A DNA stretch of 64,000 nt, taken from positions 1,116,001 through 1,180,000 of the forward strand of contig NZ_CP031557.1 of assembly GCF_003403075.1 (NCBI RefSeq), read 5' to 3'. Positions 10,009 to 17,247 of the stretch are shown here, piece by piece. This DNA comes from Flavobacterium psychrotrophum (GTDB lineage Bacteria > Bacteroidota > Bacteroidia > Flavobacteriales > Flavobacteriaceae). The notes beneath the pieces were generated by a model that did not search any database, had not been told where the DNA came from, and saw only the letters and a list, made by a program, of their open reading frames with translations. Position numbers and translations under genes: made by a program. The stretch's first letter is position 1, and each line of letters begins with the position of its first letter.

Positions 10009-10589
10009 TATAGTACAGTTTTAGATAACAGTTGGTTTAGGTTTTCTTGTTTTTTTTGGTTGCGCAGCTGCTGTGCTGTTTTGGTAAAGTAAGTATGTGC
10101 TTTTAAGAATGCTATTTGCTGGTCGTTCCATTCGCTGCGGGTTAGTATATTACCGCCGGCGCACATTTCGAGGTATAATTTATCGCCCAGTTCAAAAAAG
10201 TCATCCCGCCCCAGGTAATCCAGGTCGGCATCACTTATTATTTCGCCCAGTTTATCAGCCGGAGTTTGTGGCAGCCTTGTAGCGGTTATTATTTCGCATA
10301 TTTTTTCAATATCATTTTGGCTATAGCCAAATTCCGGTAGTGTTTGTTGTGCTATTTCACACGATATTTCCTCATGCCCGGCGCTTTGGTAAAGGTAACC
10401 GGAATCGTGGTATAATGCCGCGGTTAACAGTAGTGCAGCTTCATTGTCAGGAATACCTTCAATTTTGGCAAGATCTGCAGCCCTTTCATAAACATCGAGT
10501 GTATGGTTTACAGAGTGATAATACAAGTGCGGGGCTAAATCATTTTTTAGCCTGGCAAGTATAAATTCTGATTCGGGTTTTTGAAGCAT
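10008..10589 (-). CDS. HD-domain phosphohydrolase-like protein
   Basis: 193 residues with an HD metal-binding set: His29 (SVNHT), His61-Asp62 (ALYHDSGY) and a later Asp in ISDADLDYLGRDD. This pattern marks metal-dependent phosphohydrolases, which often act on nucleotides. The protein is cytoplasmic with no fused domain. It is the first gene of a two-gene operon with the YitT membrane protein. The substrate cannot be determined from sequence. Confidence 0.85.
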   Translation of the reverse strand: MLQKPESEFILARLKNDLAPHLYYHSVNHTLDVYERAADLAKIEGIPDNEAALLLTAALYHDSGYLYQSAGHEEISCEIAQQTLPEFGYSQNDIEKICEIITATRLPQTPADKLGEIISDADLDYLGRDDFFELGDKLYLEMCAGGNILTRSEWNDQQIAFLKAHTYFTKTAQQLRNQKKQENLNQLLSKTVL

Positions 10590-10795
10590 ATCCTTTTATT
10601 GGCGGCTAAAATACAAAAAAAATACGGCTGCCAAAATGGTTATTAAAAGGATAGGGGGCTTTGTATAAAATTGCAGAAAGGTTTACATCTAAATAACAAA
10701 TTTGCTAAAAATTGTAATTGCTTTTTTGCAAAACCTTATGCTTTCTTATAAAGCCTTCGTATTGCTAATTCGTTATCTTTATATAAACACATACC

Positions 10796-11677
10796 ATGAA
10801 AAACATCCACCCGGAAAACTATATAGTTACCCCACCATTTTTAATTGCTGAAGCTCCTACTGTTGTAAAGCTAAAAGCATCTGACGATGAAAAAAAAGAA
10901 GCGCTACACGAAGTAAGCAAAAAGTTGGGGGAGTTGCAGGACAAGATGTATGCTAACAACCGATACAGCGTGCTGATAGTATTGCAGGGTATGGATACCA
11001 GTGGCAAGGACAGCCTTATAAAACAGGTGTTTAAAAATTTTAACGCCCGTGGGGTAGTGGTGTATAGTTTTAAGCAGCCAAACAGCGCCGAACTAAAGCA
11101 CGATTACCTGTGGCGTCATTATATTGCGCTGCCCGATAAGGGTAAGTTTGCCGTGTTTAACAGGTCGCATTATGAAAATGTACTGGTTACCCGTGTGCAC
11201 CCGGAATATTTATTAAAGGAGAACCTGCCGAGCATAGAAGATGTAAAAGACGTGCCTGCTAATTTTTGGAAACAGCGTTACGAGCAAATCAATAATTTTG
11301 AGAAGCACCTGGTATTAAACGGCACTATAGTGCTTAAATTCTTTTTGCATATTAGTAAAGAGGAGCAACGCCAGCGCCTGTTGCGAAGGCTGGAACTTAA
11401 AAGCCATAACTGGAAGTTTAGCCCGGCCGATCTTGATGAGCGCCAACTGTGGGATGAGTACCAACAATATTATGAAGAAGCTATAAACAATACCAGCCGC
11501 CCCCATGCGCCCTGGTATGCCATACCGGCCGATGATAAAAAACTCGCACGATTGCTTGTAGCCAAAACTATTTTAAAGGAACTTGAAAAATATAACTTTC
11601 ATGAACCGGAGGTTAATGAGGAAGTTTTAGAACATATAAACGCCTACAAACGCAAACTGGAAAGTGAGAAAGATTAG
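10796..11677 (+). CDS. Polyphosphate kinase 2 family phosphotransferase
   Basis: 293 residues of the PPK2 family. The Walker A loop is G65-M-D-T-S-G-K-D72 and the Walker B-type segment is FNRSHYENVLVTRVHPE (about 121-137). A lid helix region follows (EEQRQRLLRRLE). These enzymes use inorganic polyphosphate to phosphorylate nucleoside mono- or diphosphates. The NRSHYE..RVHP signature resembles the class III enzymes that take AMP to ATP, but the class is an inference. The window also encodes Ppk1 and an exopolyphosphatase near 55-58 kb, giving a full polyphosphate cycle. Confidence 0.9.
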   Translation: MKNIHPENYIVTPPFLIAEAPTVVKLKASDDEKKEALHEVSKKLGELQDKMYANNRYSVLIVLQGMDTSGKDSLIKQVFKNFNARGVVVYSFKQPNSAELKHDYLWRHYIALPDKGKFAVFNRSHYENVLVTRVHPEYLLKENLPSIEDVKDVPANFWKQRYEQINNFEKHLVLNGTIVLKFFLHISKEEQRQRLLRRLELKSHNWKFSPADLDERQLWDEYQQYYEEAINNTSRPHAPWYAIPADDKKLARLLVAKTILKELEKYNFHEPEVNEEVLEHINAYKRKLESEKD

Positions 11678-11729
11678 GCGTTTTGTGTCTATCCTATGCT
11701 TTTGTTTTTAAGAGCATAAACCTATAATT

Positions 11730-12071
11730 TTAAGGATTGGTATCCAGTAAATCTATTAATTCTTCATTACTCAGGCAAAGGCCCAGGTTAGCAGCTTTTT
11801 CGTTATCTTCTTCTTCGCCGTTAATAAAGTAAATGGGAATTTGCGATGTAGCCTTTCGGTTACGTATGCTTGCAGCCGTAGTGCGGCCATGCAGCGGCTT
11901 TACCCCATAGTTTATAAGTATGGCGTCGGGTTTTTCTATACCCGTTTTACGGTAGGCTTCGCCACCATCTTTAAGTTCAAAACCTATAACGTTGTGTGGA
12001 GTACCGTTACAGGTCTTTAAAAGCAGAGACGAGGTGCTGTCGGCACACCAGTCTATTATAAAGAGTTTCAT
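11730..12071 (-). CDS. Receiver-like protein with degenerate phosphorylation site
   Basis: 113 residues that follow a CheY fold pattern: beta1 MKLFIIDW, beta3 PDAILINYGVKPLHG, beta4 IPIYFINGEEED. The site that would be the phosphoacceptor Asp is Asn54. The paired acidic residues are reduced to one Asp (Asp7), and the usual Lys-Pro after beta5 is missing. If it is a receiver, it probably cannot be phosphorylated and would work by binding. It is single-copy, convergent with PPK2 and has no obvious partner. The fold assignment rests on pattern only and could be wrong. Confidence 0.6.
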   Translation of the reverse strand: MKLFIIDWCADSTSSLLLKTCNGTPHNVIGFELKDGGEAYRKTGIEKPDAILINYGVKPLHGRTTAASIRNRKATSQIPIYFINGEEEDNEKAANLGLCLSNEELIDLLDTNP

Positions 12072-12194
12072 CTATAAAACATTGGTAGTATAAAGTTATA
12101 AAAAAAACCGTAGCAGCCATTATACGGCACAGGCTTTTTAAAACGGAGCATCTGGTAAATAAAGTTTAAAACACTTCAATGTATAAATGATTTG

Positions 12195-12202
12195 TATCTT
12201 TG
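12195..12202 (+). promoter_or_regulatory. Bacteroidetes -7 promoter box for pabB
   Basis: TATCTTTG matches TAnnTTTG exactly, 20 bases before the GTG start. No good TTTG was found at the expected -33 spacing. Confidence 0.55.
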
Positions 12203-12222
12203 ACTGATAATAGCTTTTTTTA

Positions 12223-13530
12223 GTGAGGACTACTTTTTCTGCCCATATTCAAAACCCTGAGGGTTTTAAACAACAAGCACTCGCCTGGGCGCAGCAATAC
12301 AGGGAAGTTGTTTTTTTAGACAGTAATAACTACCATCAAAAATACGGCAGCTATGATGCCATACTGGCTGTAGATGCGTTTACATCTGTAATTACAGATC
12401 ATTATAATGCGTTTGAAGACCTGGCTGTTTATCGCAGGACTACGCAAGACTGGTTGTTTGGTTACCTGTCTTACGACCTTAAAAATGATACCGAAGATTT
12501 AACCTCGCGTAATTTTGACGGCCTTGGTTTTGCCGACCTGTTTTTCTTCCAGCCCCAAAAGCTGTTCCTTTTAAAAGGTAATACAGTTGAGCTGCACTAC
12601 CTGGCATTGTGCGATGACGAAATGGAGAGCGACCTTGACGAAATTCTAAATTCTGAATTGAGAATTGAGAATTTAGAATTGGGGATTGATAACAAGGAAC
12701 CGATAACTATACAGCAGCGCATATCTAAAGAAAGCTATCTTGATAAAGCCGGGCAGATGTTGCAGCATATTTACCGTGGCGATATTTATGAGGCTAATTT
12801 TTGTATGGAATTTTATGCTGAAGATGCCGTAATAAATCCGCTAAGTACGTACCATCAGTTAAATGCCATATCAGAACCGCCCTTTGCAGTGTATCTTAAA
12901 AACCATAAGCAGTATTTACTGTCGGCTTCGCCAGAACGTTATCTTAAGAAGGAGGGAAGCAAAATTATTACGCAACCCATTAAAGGTACTGCCCCCCGCA
13001 GTACTGATGCTACCGAAGATGAAGCCCTGAAAACCGCGCTTACCCAAAACGAAAAAGAACGTGCCGAAAACATAATGATCGTAGACCTGGTGCGTAATGA
13101 TTTGAGCCATACGGCAGAAAAGGGTTCGGTTAAAGTGGAAGAACTTTGCGAAGCTTACAGCTTTAAGCAGGTGCATCATTTGATATCTACCGTTACATCG
13201 CACATTGATAGTACTGTTATGCCAGAGGAGGTTCTAAGAACTACCTTCCCTATGGGCAGCATGACGGGGGCTCCTAAAATATCGGCCATGCAGATTATTG
13301 AAAACCTTGAAGTAACCAAGCGCGGGCTTTATAGTGGTGCCGTAGGGTACTTTACACCCGATGCCGATTTTGATTTTAACGTGGTTATACGCAGCATACT
13401 TTATAATGCAGATAAGCAATATGTATCTTTTTCAGTAGGTAGTGCCATTACGGCCGACGCCATCCCTGAGAAAGAATACGAAGAATGCCTATTAAAGGCA
13501 AGGGCTATGCGTACGGTGCTGGGAGGATAG
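12223..13530 (+). CDS. pabB: Aminodeoxychorismate synthase component I
   Basis: 435 residues, starting at GTG, which fits the promoter box 20 bases upstream. The chorismate-binding domain occupies about 165-435. Lys254 in QPIKGTAPR is the lysine that separates PabB from anthranilate synthase (PIAGT). Other family blocks are IVDLVRNDLSHTA, FPMGSMTGAPK and the C-terminal FSVGSAITADA. The protein makes 4-amino-4-deoxychorismate from chorismate in the folate pathway, with a glutaminase partner not seen here. Residues about 140-155 (ILNSELRIENLELGID) are encoded by a palindromic insertion absent from the family core, placed between the N-terminal region and the catalytic domain. Confidence 0.9.
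   Translation: MRTTFSAHIQNPEGFKQQALAWAQQYREVVFLDSNNYHQKYGSYDAILAVDAFTSVITDHYNAFEDLAVYRRTTQDWLFGYLSYDLKNDTEDLTSRNFDGLGFADLFFFQPQKLFLLKGNTVELHYLALCDDEMESDLDEILNSELRIENLELGIDNKEPITIQQRISKESYLDKAGQMLQHIYRGDIYEANFCMEFYAEDAVINPLSTYHQLNAISEPPFAVYLKNHKQYLLSASPERYLKKEGSKIITQPIKGTAPRSTDATEDEALKTALTQNEKERAENIMIVDLVRNDLSHTAEKGSVKVEELCEAYSFKQVHHLISTVTSHIDSTVMPEEVLRTTFPMGSMTGAPKISAMQIIENLEVTKRGLYSGAVGYFTPDADFDFNVVIRSILYNADKQYVSFSVGSAITADAIPEKEYEECLLKARAMRTVLGG
12642..12680. repeat. Palindromic repeat inserted in frame in pabB
   Basis: An 18-bp arm (12642-12659) is followed by GAG and then its near-perfect reverse complement (12663-12680), with one mismatch. The run is built from AATTCTAAATT- and GAATTGAGAATT-like units and stays open as NSELRIENLEL. 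The structure is read directly; calling it an inserted interspersed repeat is an inference. Confidence 0.8.
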
Positions 13531-13594
13531 GAAGGGATATGGGATGACGAATTACACACGTCAGTAACTTACCTTTATAATAAAGTTTATTGCG

Positions 13595-13602
13595 TACTTT
13601 TG
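13595..13602 (+). promoter_or_regulatory. Bacteroidetes -7 promoter box for tilS
   Basis: TACTTTTG matches TAnnTTTG exactly. It lies only 4 bases before the first ATG at 13607, so transcription would begin at about that ATG. Confidence 0.5.
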
Positions 13603-13606
13603 CCTA

Positions 13607-14938
13607 ATGCCTTTTTCTAATAGTATGTTGTCTAAACTGCAAACCCACCTGACTACTCAATTATCTTTCTTAAAAGATAAAAAATTACTCCTCGCTACCA
13701 GCGGCGGTGTAGACAGTGTTGTTTTGGTACACCTTTTTAAAGCGTTGGGTTATAACATATTTATAGCACACTGCAACTTTGGGCTAAGGGGAGACGAGAG
13801 CGATGGCGATGAACAGTTTGTGCGTAATTATGCAGCTGAAAATAATATCCCAATTTTTGTAACCCATTTTGATACTAAGGCTTTGGCTCATGATGCTAAA
13901 GTATCTATACAGGTGGCAGCAAGGCAGCTGCGCTATGCCTGGTTTGAAGAACTAATTAGGGACAATAACCTTGACTACCTGCTTACGGCACATCACTTAG
14001 ACGATTCGGTCGAAACATTTCTTATAAATTTTACGCGGGGTACCGGGCTTGATGGGCTGCTGGGCATACCACAACAAAACGGAAATATTGTACGTCCGTT
14101 GCTGCCGTTTACCCGAAACGATATTGAGGCATACGCCAAAGCGAACAACATTGCCTGGCGTGAAGACAGCAGCAATGCATCTGATAAATACCTGCGCAAC
14201 AAGCTGCGCCATACTATAGTGCCCATTCTTAAAGAACTCAATCCGTCTTTTGCAGATTCGTTTGTTCAGACCCTTACTAATCTGCAACAGGCACATTCGC
14301 TTACAGAAGATGCCTCGGTTTTGGTATACCGGGAGGTGGTTACAGATATGGAAGATAAAAAGATAATCAGCATCCCGCAACTTATACGTTTGCCAAACTA
14401 TCAGGCTTATTTGTACCAATGGCTTAGTCCGCTTGGGTTTACCGCCTGGGATGATATTTATGATTTGGTTAGTGCGCAGCCGGGTAAATTTATACTTTCT
14501 CAAAACTATAGGTTGTTAAAAGACCGCGACAGCCTGATCGTAGAACCGTTTAAAGAGGCGCAGGACAGGATTTACGAAATTGCAAATAACATTGATAAAA
14601 CTACTGTTCCTATAGAGTTAAGGTTCGAAATAATAGCAAATAAAGAGCAAAATGCTACAAAAAACATAATTTTTGTTAATAATGAATTAATAAAATTCCC
14701 GTTATTTGTCCGTAAATGGCAGGAGGGTGATTATTTTTACCCACTGGGAATGAACGGGCAGAAAAAGAAGGTTTCAAAGTTTTTTAAAGATGAGAAATTT
14801 TCACTTTCACAAAAGGAAGATACCTGGCTTTTATGTTCTGAAAATGAAGTAATATGGATTGTTGGCCATCGTGCCGATAACCGTTTTAACGCTGATACAC
14901 AAACAACACAAATTTTAAAAATAGAGGTTTTACAATAA
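13607..14938 (+). CDS. tilS: tRNA(Ile)-lysidine synthase
   Basis: 443 residues. The ATP-pyrophosphatase P-loop is SGGVDS (32-37). HCNFGLRGDESDGDE and LLTAHHLDDSVETFLINFTRGTGLDGL follow, all TilS signatures, and the C-terminal half carries the tRNA-binding region. TilS places lysidine on the wobble C of the Ile CAU anticodon, an essential step in decoding AUA. The second ATG at 13625 (MLSKLQTHL) is a likely true start, because the promoter box puts the 5' end of the transcript near 13607. The stop overlaps the next start by one base (TAATG). Confidence 0.93.
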   Translation: MPFSNSMLSKLQTHLTTQLSFLKDKKLLLATSGGVDSVVLVHLFKALGYNIFIAHCNFGLRGDESDGDEQFVRNYAAENNIPIFVTHFDTKALAHDAKVSIQVAARQLRYAWFEELIRDNNLDYLLTAHHLDDSVETFLINFTRGTGLDGLLGIPQQNGNIVRPLLPFTRNDIEAYAKANNIAWREDSSNASDKYLRNKLRHTIVPILKELNPSFADSFVQTLTNLQQAHSLTEDASVLVYREVVTDMEDKKIISIPQLIRLPNYQAYLYQWLSPLGFTAWDDIYDLVSAQPGKFILSQNYRLLKDRDSLIVEPFKEAQDRIYEIANNIDKTTVPIELRFEIIANKEQNATKNIIFVNNELIKFPLFVRKWQEGDYFYPLGMNGQKKKVSKFFKDEKFSLSQKEDTWLLCSENEVIWIVGHRADNRFNADTQTTQILKIEVLQ

Positions 14939-17028
14939 TGAAAAAACTTGCTTTTATATTGTTTTTCATTTCGGCATTCTTTGCCGCAAATGCACAGGTA
15001 AAGCAGCCTGTAAAGTGGACTGCAAAAGCTGAAAAAAAATCGGATACCGAATTTTTACTTACGTTTGATGCTACCATAGAGCCATCATGGCACATGTATT
15101 CTCAATATAGCGATGAGAACGGTGCAGTACCTATGACAGTTGTTTTTAATAACAACAAAGGTAATTATGAACTTATTGGCAAAGCCAAAGAGAGTAAAAC
15201 CGAGCAGGCCTATAACGACGTGTTTGAAGTTACCGAAACCTTTTGGAGCAACAAGGCACAGCTTAAACAAACGGTAAAGCTTACACCTGCAAGTAATAAA
15301 ATAGTACAGGTTACTTTTGATTACCAGGTGTGTAAAGAAGTTTGTATTCAGGATACCAAGCTTTTCCAGTTTGACCTTGCAACATTAACGGTTAAAGATG
15401 TAAACAAGTTTGACAAAATAGCGTTAAAGGCAGCTACGGCGGTAAGCACGCCAGATGTTGCAACTACTGCACTGGCAGCACCCGAAGAAGCAGCTACTGT
15501 TATAGCTGATGCTAATGATACTGTTGCAGATACAGCAAAAGTTGCAGCATCTAAAGATAAGAAAGATGTTGCAATAACTACAACTCCTAAGAAATCAGAC
15601 GAGAAAAAAGGGCTTTTTACTATTTTCTTTATCGCGTTCCTTTCTGGGTTTGCAGCATTGTTAACACCATGTGTATTCCCTATGATTCCTATGACGGTAA
15701 GTTTCTTTACCAAGCAGAGTAAATCTAAGGCGGCAGGTATACGTAACGCCATAACATACGGTGTTTCAATAATTGTAATTTATGTATTACTGGGGTCATT
15801 AGTTACCGGGATTTTTGGAGCAGATTCGCTTAATGCGTTATCTACAAACGTAGTATTTAACCTGGTATTCTTTGTACTCTTAATTGTATTCGCCTGTTCA
15901 TTTTTAGGTGCATTCGAAATTATGCTTCCTAACTCGTGGGCTAACAAAGTGGATCGCCAGGCAGACAGGGGAGGTATTGTAGGTATTCTTTTTATGGCGC
16001 TTGCCCTTGCTATAGTTTCATTTTCATGTACAGGTCCTATCGTGGGTACACTGCTTGTAGAAGCGGCTTCTAAAGGTGGTCTTGCACCTGTAATAGGTAT
16101 GTTTGGCTTTTCATTAGCACTAGCCCTTCCGTTTATGCTTTTTGCAATGTTCCCGGGCTGGTTAAACAGCCTTCCAAAATCGGGCGGATGGCTTAACACG
16201 GTTAAAGTATTCCTGGGTTTCCTTGAACTTGCGCTTGCGTTTAAATTTTTAAGTAATGCAGATCTTGTACTACAATTACATTATATAGAAAGAGAAACAT
16301 TTCTGGCTATATGGATTGCCGTATTTGGTGCATTGGCACTATATATGTTCGGTAAAATTACGTTGCCGCACGATACTCCCGGAGGATTCATTTCAGTAGG
16401 CAGGCTATTGCTCGGTTTGTTAGTCTTGAGTTTTACGGTATACCTTATTCCGGGGCTATGGGGTGCGCCACTTAAGCTGATAAGCGGTTTCCCACCATCG
16501 CAAACGTATAGTGAAAGTCCGTATGGCTTTGGCGCAAGCAGTAGTGGTTCTACAGCTTCTAATATTGCCTTGCCGGAAGGTTCCCATAATGGGCCTCATG
16601 GCATTGCTGCTTTTGAAGATTATGATAAAGCATTGGCTTATGCCAAAAAAGTTAATAAGCCACTGCTGATTGATTTTACGGGGTATGCCTGTGTTAACTG
16701 CCGCAAGATGGAAGATAATGTATGGAGCGACGAGCGCATACTTTCGATACTTAAAAATGATGTTGTACTTGTATCATTATATGTAGACTTTAAAGAAGAT
16801 TTGCCGGAAAGTGAGCAGTATACTTCTCAGTCTACTGGGAAGTTTATTAAAACGATTGGCAACAAATGGAGTGACTTCCAGATTACAAAGTACAAGACTA
16901 ATTCGCAGCCGTATTATGTGCTGGTAAATAAGGCTGAGGAAAACCTTAATGAACCAGTAGGATATACACCAGATATTGAAGAATATCTTACCTGGCTAAA
17001 AGACGGCGTAAGTAAGTTTAAAAAATAA
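14938..17028 (+). CDS. dsbD: Thiol:disulfide interchange protein DsbD
   Basis: 696 residues. A signal peptide (ending ANAQ) precedes a periplasmic alpha domain with the pair Cys132/Cys136 (VCKEVC). A low-complexity Ala/Lys/Asp linker (about 165-220) follows. Eight membrane segments carry Cys245 (LTPCVFPMIPMT) and Cys364 (SFSCTGPIVG). The C-terminal thioredoxin-like domain has Cys585-V-N-Cys588. Electrons pass from cytoplasmic thioredoxin across the membrane to periplasmic partners. The alpha-domain spacing CxxxC is the Bacteroidetes form. It is translationally coupled to tilS and ends before a long hairpin. Confidence 0.93.
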   Translation: MKKLAFILFFISAFFAANAQVKQPVKWTAKAEKKSDTEFLLTFDATIEPSWHMYSQYSDENGAVPMTVVFNNNKGNYELIGKAKESKTEQAYNDVFEVTETFWSNKAQLKQTVKLTPASNKIVQVTFDYQVCKEVCIQDTKLFQFDLATLTVKDVNKFDKIALKAATAVSTPDVATTALAAPEEAATVIADANDTVADTAKVAASKDKKDVAITTTPKKSDEKKGLFTIFFIAFLSGFAALLTPCVFPMIPMTVSFFTKQSKSKAAGIRNAITYGVSIIVIYVLLGSLVTGIFGADSLNALSTNVVFNLVFFVLLIVFACSFLGAFEIMLPNSWANKVDRQADRGGIVGILFMALALAIVSFSCTGPIVGTLLVEAASKGGLAPVIGMFGFSLALALPFMLFAMFPGWLNSLPKSGGWLNTVKVFLGFLELALAFKFLSNADLVLQLHYIERETFLAIWIAVFGALALYMFGKITLPHDTPGGFISVGRLLLGLLVLSFTVYLIPGLWGAPLKLISGFPPSQTYSESPYGFGASSSGSTASNIALPEGSHNGPHGIAAFEDYDKALAYAKKVNKPLLIDFTGYACVNCRKMEDNVWSDERILSILKNDVVLVSLYVDFKEDLPESEQYTSQSTGKFIKTIGNKWSDFQITKYKTNSQPYYVLVNKAEENLNEPVGYTPDIEEYLTWLKDGVSKFKK

Positions 17029-17043
17029 TACGTTTTAAAGTTT

Positions 17044-17106
17044 AAAAAATCCCGAAATACAGTACTGCTTAGATAAACTCAGCAGTACTGTATTTCGGGA
17101 TTTTTT
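17044..17106 (+). terminator. Long perfect hairpin after dsbD
   Basis: Two 26-base arms (17044-17069 and 17081-17106) are exact reverse complements around an 11-base loop. The arms begin with A6 and end with T6, so this can stop transcription from either side. The stem is unusually long for a simple terminator. Confidence 0.85.
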
Positions 17107-17198
17107 ATTACTATGAAATTTAAGATTACGCAATTTTTTAAATAACCTAAAGAGGTTGTTGTTAATAAAATATTTTTTAAAGGTTAATTTATTAAGTC

Positions 17199-17226
17199 TT
17201 GTTGTTTGCTATTAATAGTATATTTG
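17199..17226 (+). promoter_or_regulatory. Promoter for the CotH-like gene
   Basis: TTG at 17199-17201, a 17-base spacer and TATATTTG at 17219-17226, an exact TAnnTTTG. The ATG at 17248 is 21 bases downstream. Confidence 0.6.
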
Positions 17227-17247
17227 TTAAAATACTATTTAAAAAAC

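Noticed and set aside
10008..10589. HD-domain protein as an abortive-infection nucleotidase
   Set aside because: It is coupled to a YitT membrane protein, not to defence genes; the HD motif alone does not support that role.
17206..17247. Earlier start of the CotH-like gene
   Set aside because: It would begin inside the promoter box; the ATG at 17248 gives a normal signal peptide.
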